Shown here: positions 51,964-59,585 of the stretch, one piece after another
Layout: each line of letters opens with the position of its first letter
Position numbering within the stretch: position 1 is the stretch's first letter
From: Hymenobacter sp. HSC-4F20
GTDB taxonomy: Bacteria > Bacteroidota > Bacteroidia > Cytophagales > Hymenobacteraceae
Assembly (NCBI RefSeq): GCF_019599275.1
Contig: NZ_JAHZTD010000002.1
Span: 1,383,320-1,447,319, forward strand
DNA length: 64,000 nt
Direction of reading: 5' to 3'
Position numbers and translations under genes: made by a program
The notes under the pieces: model-generated
The model's input: only the letters and a program-made list of their open reading frames with translations
What the model was told of the DNA's origin: nothing
Database searches by the model: none

Positions 51964-52986
51964 ATGACTACTGACAACATCACTACATCTAATCGCGGCA
52001 TAGATTCAGTTAAGCTGCTTTTCCCATTAGATAGCCTTGCTTCCGGTTCTACAAAGCCACGAGTGTTTAAATCAGGGCAAAGAAATAAGAATCAGTTTCC
52101 AGAAGGACTTATCTCAATTCTGCCAGACTATTACAGTGCAGGGTATAATGTGGAGGTCAAATCTAGTATTCTAGGTGAGTCAACACAGCTAATACATTCA
52201 GGGAATGTTCAAATAGTGTTAGAGAAACTAAATGCTTCGGGCTATATTAACTTGGTTTCTGATGCTATGAGCAAAGCCTGCATTCAGTCAGGAGATTTCA
52301 CAACAGACGTAATCACTGAAGACGACCCAGACGAATACTTGAGGCTTATTAAAGCGCTCTATACAGGGGTCCGGTATCGCAAGGAGACATACAGAGGAAA
52401 AGAAAACGTAACTTTTTACTACGACCTTGCTAAAGGGGGGCCTAACAAGGTCAAGTTGACACTTTATAACAAAGGGGTTCAATCTAAAGGCAGGGTATTT
52501 CATCCGCATACTTTACGGTTCGAAGTACGCCTGAAAAATTACAAGCAACTGCGTAAGCATCTAGGCTTAACTGAGAGCAAAAGTGGGGATGGGATTAAGC
52601 CTATATCATTCTTGGAAGCACTAGGCTCCAAGATGAATCCTGTATTTAACATTTATAACGATGTTACTCAGGAGATATATCAACCTTCAGTTGTCTCTGT
52701 TCCTAATCCTTTTCAATGCATTAGCACTACTATCGACAAGCAAGTGCTTTTTAGAGGCACTCTGACATCGCGGAAAGAGCTTGAGCGTTATGCTTTACTC
52801 AAAGAAGCCGGTTATAGCCTCGATAATCTTTACAGCCTTGTGAAGCCCACACTGAAATCATTCCCAGGAAAAGCTAGGACCGTAGCTCCTTACGGTGCTG
52901 TCCTCGCTAACTTCAATATGTACAATGCTCAGTTGCAACCTGAATACAACAGGCTGCTGGAGATTAACGAAAAGCTGAGGCTATAA
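51964..52986 (+). CDS. Possible phage/plasmid-type replication initiation protein
   Basis: A 340-aa protein encoded 76 bp after the excisionase gene. Segments KLTLYNKGVQSKGR and HTLRFEVRLKNYKQLRKHLG resemble the phage CRI / gene II-type rolling-circle replication proteins (YNKG and LRFEVRL patterns). This similarity is by eye and weak, and the catalytic Tyr and HUH histidines are not clearly placed. If right, the element could replicate after excision. Otherwise it is an accessory protein of unknown role. Confidence 0.5.
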   Translation: MTTDNITTSNRGIDSVKLLFPLDSLASGSTKPRVFKSGQRNKNQFPEGLISILPDYYSAGYNVEVKSSILGESTQLIHSGNVQIVLEKLNASGYINLVSDAMSKACIQSGDFTTDVITEDDPDEYLRLIKALYTGVRYRKETYRGKENVTFYYDLAKGGPNKVKLTLYNKGVQSKGRVFHPHTLRFEVRLKNYKQLRKHLGLTESKSGDGIKPISFLEALGSKMNPVFNIYNDVTQEIYQPSVVSVPNPFQCISTTIDKQVLFRGTLTSRKELERYALLKEAGYSLDNLYSLVKPTLKSFPGKARTVAPYGAVLANFNMYNAQLQPEYNRLLEINEKLRL

Positions 52987-53117
52987 CCTAGCGCTTTCTT
53001 AATATAGAATGCTTCTGTTTTAATGCAATAATCAATATACTTAAGGTAGGTTACATTTATTGTTGTATGAGGTGTTAATAATAGGTGATGAGTATTGTTT
53101 AATTATCAGGTATAAAG

Positions 53118-54038
53118 TTATCTCTCACTATATTTCCAGCCACTTATATCACCTCCGAGTAATATATGCCAGCCTTTACTTTCACAAGTAAAAAATATGC
53201 CAGAATCGACAAAGCAACAAGACACCTCAATAGGCTCCGCATTTTCCGATATTGATATTAAATCGCCAGTTTCAGTGTCTACAGCTCTAGAAGAGCTTCG
53301 CAACTTTAATACTATTTCCTCAGAAGAATTTTTAGCGATTTGAGTGACTCTAAGTCTCATTCCTCCCTTAGCTAATACAGGTAATTCCGTCTCAGTATAG
53401 TAGTTTGGGAAAGTTTCTTGAATTGAAGGCGGGAGGAATTTGAAGAAATCCTCATACATAGAGCTAGGTTTAGCCTGTATTTCAAGTGTTGATGGTGGAA
53501 TTTCTATAGCCTGTAATTCAGTGCCAGGACCATTGGAAGACGCTAAATGCCTAATGTTTGATATTTCGAGTCTATTTGTATTGGAAATGTTATTGCGTAT
53601 TCGATTTATTAACTCAAGTGAACTATAATGGTGGGCTATTTGCATTGTTTGAGTTTCAGATGCAATGACAGCCTCCAAAGTCTCATCGAAATATACATGG
53701 TAGTGTCCAGTTATTGATGAGGCAATTCTCAATGTGTCCTCTTCTGAAGCTAAACCAAGTTTTTGGTTTACTTCCTTGTTCCATTTCATTAGTAATATCA
53801 ATATTCCTAATGCAGTAGTTTGCCTTTTGGAAAAAACAAACCAATTTATAGAGCCTACTACTCTTTGTAAATCACGATGCGTGGGTATAAGTCGATTTCT
53901 ATACCATAAAGCTAAGGCTGACTGGGTAATTTCAGCTTCTGAAAGCTTAGTAATTAGCTGTGTTGCCTTTATTTCACCAAAATCTCTTGCATATAATTTA
54001 AAAATATTAGTCACTAGGATAGATAATTGGTCTTGCAT
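53118..54038 (-). CDS. Unrecognised third gene of the TcmP/Gp37 operon
   Basis: A 306-aa protein with no family I recognise. The N-terminal half is helical (MQDQLSILVTNIFKLYARDFGEIKATQLITKLSEAEITQSALALWYRNRL) with a hydrophobic stretch near 77-90 (TALGILILLMKW). The C-terminal half looks beta-rich (LPVLAKGGMRLRVTQIAKNSSEEIVLKLRSSS, VSCCFVDSGIFFTCESKGWHILLGG). No signal peptide. It begins 12 bp after the Gp37/Gp68-type gene, so it is co-transcribed with it and TcmP and is a candidate third component. Confidence 0.7.
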   Translation of the reverse strand: MQDQLSILVTNIFKLYARDFGEIKATQLITKLSEAEITQSALALWYRNRLIPTHRDLQRVVGSINWFVFSKRQTTALGILILLMKWNKEVNQKLGLASEEDTLRIASSITGHYHVYFDETLEAVIASETQTMQIAHHYSSLELINRIRNNISNTNRLEISNIRHLASSNGPGTELQAIEIPPSTLEIQAKPSSMYEDFFKFLPPSIQETFPNYYTETELPVLAKGGMRLRVTQIAKNSSEEIVLKLRSSSRAVDTETGDLISISENAEPIEVSCCFVDSGIFFTCESKGWHILLGGDISGWKYSER

Positions 54039-54050
54039 TTAGTACTGAAA

Positions 54051-54776
54051 TTAAAGGGTTACAGCTATTTGCCTAGAGGGCATTTCATCATAGGTTTTTC
54101 CGTCTAATAAACGGCCAGTAGCTTTCTTATTCACGCCACCCCATTGTTTAAAGAAAAAAGCTGTGTTTGTATTTCTACATTGTTGTTGAATGTCCTTAAC
54201 CCAAGCTTCCTCAATTGGCCGAGACTTTCTTCCTGACTCCCCCCCTACAATAACCCAGTCTATTCCTTCTAAGTCGAGTTCAGGTAATGGACCTAGAAGA
54301 GGTTCTAGTGATAAGAACTTCGTCTTTGCCCCACAGGCTCGAAGAGAATCTATGCGATGTTTGACTTTGCTGTCTTCAACAGAGACACCCATCCAAATAT
54401 TATCTGTCCATAGAAGGGCATCAGAGAACCTCTCTAGTACATCTCCTCGCTTCGTCAAAACCTGAAAAATATGCTGTGGGCACAAATTCATAGTTGAGAA
54501 AACTCGTCGAATGAATGACAATGGGACATCCTCATGAAATAAGTCACTCATAGAGTTCACAAAGACCGTTTTAGGCTGCTTCCAACTAAAGGGTCTAGTA
54601 AGCTCATCTTCATGCAGCGAGAGTTCGAAGCCTTTGGCGTACTTATCAATGCCCATAGCCTTGAGTCGCTTTGCCATCACTTCAGCATAGCAGTTCTTAC
54701 ACCCCGCTGATATCTTGTTACAGCCAGTAGTTGGGTTCCATGTAAGCTCGGTCCATTCAATACTTGACTGTGCCAT
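54051..54776 (-). CDS. Phage Gp37/Gp68-family (DUF5131) three-Cys-motif protein
   Basis: A 241-aa protein of the Gp37/Gp68 family, the 'three-Cys-motif' protein that gives TcmP its name. The motif is GCNKISAGCKNCYAE with Cys19, Cys26 and Cys29 (Cx6Cx2C), reminiscent of a radical-SAM Fe-S site but with non-standard spacing. Other family segments: TVFVNSMSDLFHEDVPLSFI, HIFQVLTKR, NIWMGVSVEDS and IDWVIVGGESGRKSRPIEEAWV. The reaction is unknown. It sits between TcmP (18 bp upstream) and the unknown gene (12 bp downstream). Confidence 0.92.
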   Translation of the reverse strand: MAQSSIEWTELTWNPTTGCNKISAGCKNCYAEVMAKRLKAMGIDKYAKGFELSLHEDELTRPFSWKQPKTVFVNSMSDLFHEDVPLSFIRRVFSTMNLCPQHIFQVLTKRGDVLERFSDALLWTDNIWMGVSVEDSKVKHRIDSLRACGAKTKFLSLEPLLGPLPELDLEGIDWVIVGGESGRKSRPIEEAWVKDIQQQCRNTNTAFFFKQWGGVNKKATGRLLDGKTYDEMPSRQIAVTL

Positions 54777-54794
54777 TGCAAAATATATTAGTAA

Positions 54795-56186
54795 TTAGCT
54801 AGAATTGCTAGCTAAATTAGGAAATTTAATTAAGACTCTTTCGCCAAGGGTAGGCTGGCCCAGCCTCTTTGGACGCAAAGGTCGGCTAGGGGTAACAGTT
54901 ATCAGCCCTTGCTCCTCTAATAAGAGCACTGCCTTACGGTAATCCTTTTCTAAGTACTTGGTAGTAAATTGATGCTGATTGTGTAAGTCAGGATAGGTTA
55001 GCTCTTTACCAGCAAAGAAGCTTTGAAGTTGCTTGGCTAGTATTTCTAGTGGCCTAGGCTCTTGAATAAGCAATTGTTGTACAGGTCCACAACCAGGGTT
55101 TGGGTTGTGTTCAAATAGCTGGCCTGTTCCTGCACTAGTACTTTGCCCAGCCATGATTTCTTTCATAAGCGCATAACCCCGCTTATCAGTTGTTGCAAAA
55201 ATAAGGTGGTGGGTTGTGCGGCTACCATGTTCATCACGGAACCGGAAATCAATTGTGTAAAGGTTCGAAGCTCCTACCGATTCTTTCAAGGCCTGTTCGA
55301 CCGCATTTACTATAGCTTTCTCTCTCTTAGCTGACCTGATTTGTCCTTGGTCAGTAATAGCATCAAGTTCCTGTCTGAGCAATTCAGTGCGCTTTTCTCC
55401 AAACAGTAACTCCATAGTCTTCCTAAGAGACTTGTCGCTGTGGTGGATAGCAGCATTGATTCTATTGTAGTTAAAGAAAAAAATTACTTCGCATCCAGGT
55501 TTACGGAGAATAGATGCGAATAAGTCAATAGATAAGCCCTTGTAACCCCAAGGGTCTGCAAATACTAGGGTAGGAGCACGCTTAGTATCATTAAAGAGTT
55601 CGGTTACCTCTTTGCTTCCCACAACTAAATTGGTAATGACAGGGCGATACTTCAGAGTTTCAAGACCTGGATATGAGGCAACCTCTTCTTGTAAACGTGA
55701 AAAGGTCTTCTCATCCTTTTCATTTAGAACAAGGTGGACGTACTGGCGAAACTTCGGGTTCTCAATGACCCTAGCTAGTATCTTCAGTGGAGTAGATTCC
55801 TGGCCATCATCATACCTTCCTTGCCCAGCGAATAAGTCAGCATATACCAATCTAGGTGAGAATCGATTTGGGTAACGCTGCATGTGACCAATCAATATAT
55901 TGGCCCACCCATCAAAATAATGGTCTACAATAGTAGCCTTGATAAGCGAATGCTTCTTCTGCTCTTCAAAGAAGTTCGCTGATTTCCACGCACGCTTTCT
56001 TTGGTTAGTTCTGGCCTTTGCTAGCATTTTTGGACCGCATGCTTGGCAAAAGGACAGGGATTTAGCCCTGGTAAATTCATTTACAAAGCTTGTCTGCTCA
56101 GGTGTCAAATAACCTATGTTGGCAAAGAGGCTTGGTTGAGAAATCGGGGTTTGACAATTGGGGCAATTTTCTAAATAAGCAAGCAT
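54795..56186 (-). CDS. tcmP: Three-Cys-motif partner protein TcmP
   Basis: A 463-aa protein of the TcmP family, which almost always accompanies Gp37/Gp68-type genes. The N-terminus is a zinc-ribbon-like knot with Cys8, Cys11, Cys47 and Cys50. A Rossmann methyltransferase-like core follows: YADLFAGQG near residues 115-123 (motif I-like) and FADPWGYKGLS with the Asp near 211 (motif IV-like DPWG). The C-terminal ~70 residues resemble a winged-helix domain. It is first in the operon, so it probably leads transcription. The substrate is unknown. Confidence 0.92.
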   Translation of the reverse strand: MLAYLENCPNCQTPISQPSLFANIGYLTPEQTSFVNEFTRAKSLSFCQACGPKMLAKARTNQRKRAWKSANFFEEQKKHSLIKATIVDHYFDGWANILIGHMQRYPNRFSPRLVYADLFAGQGRYDDGQESTPLKILARVIENPKFRQYVHLVLNEKDEKTFSRLQEEVASYPGLETLKYRPVITNLVVGSKEVTELFNDTKRAPTLVFADPWGYKGLSIDLFASILRKPGCEVIFFFNYNRINAAIHHSDKSLRKTMELLFGEKRTELLRQELDAITDQGQIRSAKREKAIVNAVEQALKESVGASNLYTIDFRFRDEHGSRTTHHLIFATTDKRGYALMKEIMAGQSTSAGTGQLFEHNPNPGCGPVQQLLIQEPRPLEILAKQLQSFFAGKELTYPDLHNQHQFTTKYLEKDYRKAVLLLEEQGLITVTPSRPLRPKRLGQPTLGERVLIKFPNLASNSS

Positions 56187-56450
56187 AAGTATAGTAAGTG
56201 AACCTACAAGTTACTGGCTTACTGATATACTTCAAACTCGATATATCTAGAAGTTTTTTTACCGGGTATTAACCCCCATATAACTATCCTTAATAGTACT
56301 TATAGCCTGAGCAATAAGCGTTTATTGTACCTCGAAATCAGCCTTTAGAGTCTTGTAAAGCAATATTTACAGTAATATCAAAGTTGAATAAACGCAAGGT
56401 TTCAAAAAAGGACATATTAAGCCCTTTTGTAAGCAGGTATCCGGTAGCCT

Positions 56451-56469
56451 CTCCCCCCGGTGAGGGGGG
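56451..56469. repeat. C6/G6 hairpin
   Basis: CCCCCC (56453-56458) and GGGGGG (56464-56469) around a GGTGA loop. It is out of keeping with the AT-rich surroundings and could be a replication-origin or regulatory hairpin of the element. Confidence 0.4.
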
Positions 56470-56573
56470 TAGTCAATTAATGTAGGGTATGCAAAGAAAA
56501 TATACGCCCCAAAATTTAGCCGGAGTTTAGAAAGCTTGTTTTAAGCCTCTTGTTTGTGTAGGTGTTAAAATAA

Positions 56574-56598
56574 AAAAGGCCTCATATAGAGGCCTTTT
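56574..56598 (-). terminator. Terminator of the Panacea toxin-antitoxin pair
   Basis: AAAAGGCCTC/GAGGCCTTTT 10-bp stem with an ATATA loop; on the minus strand it is followed by TTATTTTAA. Confidence 0.75.
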
Positions 56599-56602
56599 GT
56601 GC

Positions 56603-57049
56603 TTATGTGTTCTTCAATGTCGAATGCCAGAATTCGTGATTCTCATCGAAGAAAACAACGTAGAAAACGTTTCTAACAATATGGCCAATGAGGCAATGAA
56701 CTCCATCAACGTGGATTCTAGCCCAGTTGGCATCCGGAGGAACCTGTCTAGGGTGATAAAAGCTAGTTTTGTCGCTAGGTGGAAAGTTACCATACTCAGT
56801 AAACTTATCACCGTCTAACTGTTCCCTGAGAGGACGGAGGCAGTAATTCCAAAGTGTATGCATTGCCTCAGATAGCTTCTGCGACATCTGCCAATGTTCA
56901 AAAGACTGCCCCTGTTCTCTATCTAAATGTTGAAAACTAAGGAGGAAATTGCCGTTATCAATATCATTGACGCTTGCAGATAAACGCTTCTTCAGCGCTT
57001 GCTGCATAACAGTCTCTTGATTATGAGGCTTAAACTTCGCCTTCGCCAT
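56603..57049 (-). CDS. Probable toxin paired with the Panacea antitoxin
   Basis: A 148-aa basic protein whose start overlaps the upstream antitoxin gene by 20 bp. It begins MAKAKFKPHNQETVMQQALKKRL. The end of the protein (WARIHVDGVHCLIGHIVRNVFYVVFFDENHEFWHSTL) looks like a compact beta-rich domain. Position and overlap with a Panacea gene are the main evidence for a toxin role. Panacea antitoxins neutralise many unrelated toxins, so the mechanism cannot be read from the pairing. Confidence 0.65.
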   Translation of the reverse strand: MAKAKFKPHNQETVMQQALKKRLSASVNDIDNGNFLLSFQHLDREQGQSFEHWQMSQKLSEAMHTLWNYCLRPLREQLDGDKFTEYGNFPPSDKTSFYHPRQVPPDANWARIHVDGVHCLIGHIVRNVFYVVFFDENHEFWHSTLKNT

Positions 57050-57557
57050 ACAAGAACTGCTTGTAGTAACGCATCATCGAATCTTCAGATAGAGTTCTAT
57101 CACAACGGTCCGCAGGTCCATAACCACGGCGAGCCTCAATCCAAGGAGTTTCGCTATGGGTCATTGCTTCCAAAGCATAAGCTGACTTCGGACCAAACTC
57201 AGCAAGTACATCATTGATGAACTCTACCTGGTCAGGGCTTAGTGTTGAGCTTAGGCGTTCTGCAGGAGTTGGTTCGCCTTCTTCCTGTTGAAACTTTACT
57301 TCACCATGCAAGACGGAGAAATCCTTAATCTCGTCGTAGATTTTACGCGAAACTGGACCATGCACCCATGCTTGAAACTGGTCATCAACAACAGGGCTGT
57401 CGAAGTAAGCTAGGTGGTAGGCTTGAATATAATATAAAAGCTTCTGCAGCTTAAGGTGCGAAACTCCACCATTTGGTGCCACCTGGGTGATAATGTACTC
57501 ACATAAGTGGGTAGAATCAATTTTAGCAGGCTTAGTAGTGGGGAGGGTAGTCAACAT
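57030..57557 (-). CDS. Panacea-domain (DUF4065/SocA-like) antitoxin
   Basis: A 175-aa protein with the Panacea domain: LCEYIITQVAPNGGVSHLKLQKLLYYIQAYHLAYFDSPVVDDQFQAWVHGPVSRKIYDEIKDF is the diagnostic stretch (SHLKLQKLLYYxQ and AWxHGPV). This domain is found in antitoxins of the PanAT type and in the ClpXP adaptor SocA. It is the first gene of the pair and its end overlaps the toxin gene, favouring coupled translation and an antitoxin role. Confidence 0.9.
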   Translation of the reverse strand: MLTTLPTTKPAKIDSTHLCEYIITQVAPNGGVSHLKLQKLLYYIQAYHLAYFDSPVVDDQFQAWVHGPVSRKIYDEIKDFSVLHGEVKFQQEEGEPTPAERLSSTLSPDQVEFINDVLAEFGPKSAYALEAMTHSETPWIEARRGYGPADRCDRTLSEDSMMRYYKQFLYGEGEV

Positions 57558-57808
57558 GGCTGTATTATGAGATATAACCCTACTTAATTGGGCTGCAAAT
57601 GTAACGTTAAAAGCATGCTACAAGTGCCATTGCTCATCAATGTAGCAAAATTTTTCCTAGGAATTTTAGCAATGTTGCTTTAGAAGTTCCAACCTAAATA
57701 CGTTAAAAAGGCTATTTAGTGTACCCTAGGAGTAATAAGAAACCTTACTCAATAATGGTGTACGCGAACAAGTACTTTTATATTACTCCTGTGAAATTAG
57801 GAGGCACA

Positions 57809-57827
57809 GCATACTAGAGGTATACTA
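57809..57827. repeat. GCATACTA / GTATACTA sites at the right end
   Basis: Two related octamers start 11 bp apart (57809 and 57820), repeating the period and sequence of the tandem GCATACTAAAC sites at 50094-50115 by the left end. Confidence 0.55.
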
Positions 57828-57839
57828 GGATAAAACAAT

Positions 57840-57879
57840 AAGCCCGTAACATGCTCTTAGTGAGTTTGTTACGGGCTTG
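57840..57879 (-). terminator. Terminator downstream of tRNA-Phe, supplied by the element
   Basis: AAGCCCGTAAC (57840-57850) pairs with GTTACGGGCTT (57869-57879). On the minus strand it follows the tRNA 3' end and is trailed by ATTGTTTT. Confidence 0.75.
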
Positions 57880-57884
57880 TATTG

Positions 57885-57957
<73 letters not shown>

Positions 57958-57998
57958 AGCTCTTGGTTCCCCAGAGGCGTTGTGGCCGTTGGGGAGCA

Positions 57999-58028
57999 CA
58001 AAAGTAGTAAACCAATTTCAACCTGCAA
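57999..58028 (-). promoter_or_regulatory. tRNA-Phe promoter (TTG-N19-TACTTTTG)
   Basis: On the minus strand TTG (58028-58026) lies exactly 19 bp upstream of TACTTTTG (58006-57999), the full Bacteroidota consensus. Transcription would start about 35 nt before the tRNA. Confidence 0.75.
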
Positions 58029-58146
58029 GCCGTATTGAAAAAAAAATTTTTAGCCGGGATCAGGCAGGCAAAAAGGCAGGCGAAGTCTGTAATTTGTTAT
58101 GCATAACGACTATATTTCGGCCTAAACCCAAACCTACCCATTTCCC

Positions 58147-59544
58147 GTGCACTTTTCTTTTCAAAACATTCTCTTTCTGCTAGTAGCAGTGGCGGGCTTC
58201 GGTCTGTTCTTCTGGCAAGCACGAAAGATTCGGGCCAATATCCTCGTCGGGCGCGACCGGGATATGAGCGGCAATGTGAACGAGCGGTTGTGGAAAACGC
58301 TGCTGGTTGCCTTTGGGCAGCAGAAGATGTTTAAGCGCCTAACGCCGGCGCTGCTACACTTGGTCGTGTACATTGGCTTCATTGTTATCAACATTGAAGT
58401 CATTGAAATTCTGGTAGATGGCATCTTCGGTACTCACCGCTTCCTGCAGTTTCTCGGGCCGGTGTACTCAGCCCTTACTGCTACCAACGAGTTGCTGGGA
58501 GCCCTAGTTATTCTGGCGGTAGCGGCCTTCTGGTGGCGACGTAACGTGCAAGGTGTACGTCGGTTCACGGGTCCTGAAATGCGGGCGTGGCCCCGGCTGG
58601 ATGCCAACGTCATTCTCTACATCGAGGTGATTCTGATGCTGGCGCTCTTCACAATGAATGCGGCTGACCTGAAGCTGCACGGCTCGGCGCTACCTGGCGC
58701 TTTTCCCATAAGCCAGTTTTTGACTGGGTTGCTACCTGATAGCCCGGCTGCCTTGCACGTGCTGGAGCGAGTAGGCTGGTGGGCGCACATTGTAGGCATT
58801 TTGTTGTTTCTGAACTACTTGCCTTCGTCCAAGCACTTCCACATCATCCTGGCCTTCCCGAACGTGTACTTTTCGCGGCTGGTGCCGCAGGGGCAGTTCT
58901 CGAACGTGGAAAGCATCACCCACGAGGTGAAAGCCATGATGGACCCAACTTATCAGGTGCCTGCTCCGGCCACTGAACCCGATGGCTCGGCCGCAGCGCC
59001 TACCCCCTTCGGCGCCAAAGACGTGGACGATCTGGCCTGGACTAACTTGCTCAACGCCTACTCCTGCACGGAGTGCGGACGCTGCACTTCGGTGTGCCCG
59101 GCTAACCTAACCGGGAAGCTTCTGTCGCCTCGTAAAATCATGATGGATACGCGGGACAGGGTAGAGGAGAAGTATAACTCGCCGCTGATTTTCAGCCCCA
59201 ACCTCTACGGTAAAGAAGCCAAGCATAGCGAGCAAGAGCACCTGGATAAAGAAAACCACACCCTATTGCGTGGCTACGTAACGCCCGAGGAACTCTGGGC
59301 CTGCACTACCTGCAATGCGTGCGTTGAAGCCTGCCCGGTGAACATCAATCCTCTGGAAAGCATTGTAGAGATGCGACGCTTCCTGGTGCTGGAGGAATCG
59401 GCGGCCCCTAACTCGCTGAATGTGATGTTCAGCAACATCGAGAATAACGGTGCTCCGTGGGCATTTTCCCCGTCTGACCGCTTCAATTGGGCCGACGACC
59501 TATTCCTGACAGAAAAAGGCACCTCGCTGGCAAAGCAAGCCTAG
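58147..59544 (+). CDS. Membrane 4Fe-4S protein (HdrC/NarI-like electron-transfer subunit)
   Basis: A 465-aa protein starting with GTG at 58147. The N-terminal ~240 residues hold about five transmembrane helices (for example FLLVAVAGFGLFFW, LLHLVVYIGFIVINIEVIEIL, VILYIEVILMLALFTM), NarI-like. A soluble part has two 4Fe-4S clusters: CTECGRCTSVCP near residue 306 and CTTCNACVEACP near 384. The next gene encodes a CCG-domain Fe-S protein. Together they look like a membrane-bound HdrC/HdrB-type or glycolate-oxidase-like electron carrier pair. The donor and acceptor are not known. Confidence 0.9.
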   Translation: MHFSFQNILFLLVAVAGFGLFFWQARKIRANILVGRDRDMSGNVNERLWKTLLVAFGQQKMFKRLTPALLHLVVYIGFIVINIEVIEILVDGIFGTHRFLQFLGPVYSALTATNELLGALVILAVAAFWWRRNVQGVRRFTGPEMRAWPRLDANVILYIEVILMLALFTMNAADLKLHGSALPGAFPISQFLTGLLPDSPAALHVLERVGWWAHIVGILLFLNYLPSSKHFHIILAFPNVYFSRLVPQGQFSNVESITHEVKAMMDPTYQVPAPATEPDGSAAAPTPFGAKDVDDLAWTNLLNAYSCTECGRCTSVCPANLTGKLLSPRKIMMDTRDRVEEKYNSPLIFSPNLYGKEAKHSEQEHLDKENHTLLRGYVTPEELWACTTCNACVEACPVNINPLESIVEMRRFLVLEESAAPNSLNVMFSNIENNGAPWAFSPSDRFNWADDLFLTEKGTSLAKQA

Positions 59545-59585
59545 GCCTACTCTCATCTTTAAACTGACACCTGTCAACCGCTATA

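Larger units (their letters stand above)
56187..56602. other. Intergenic region between the TcmP operon and the Panacea pair
   Basis: No gene is supported. It must hold the promoter of the TcmP operon (minus strand). It contains a G6/C6 hairpin at 56451-56469 and, at its right end, the terminator of the Panacea pair. Confidence 0.5.
57558..57884. other. Right end of the element: repeats and tRNA terminator
   Basis: No gene is supported. It holds inverted repeat AGGAGTAATA (57728-57737) / TATTACTCCT (57781-57790), the GCATACTA and GTATACTA sites at 57809 and 57820, and a terminator-like hairpin. The repeats fit recombinase and excisionase binding near attR. Confidence 0.55.
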
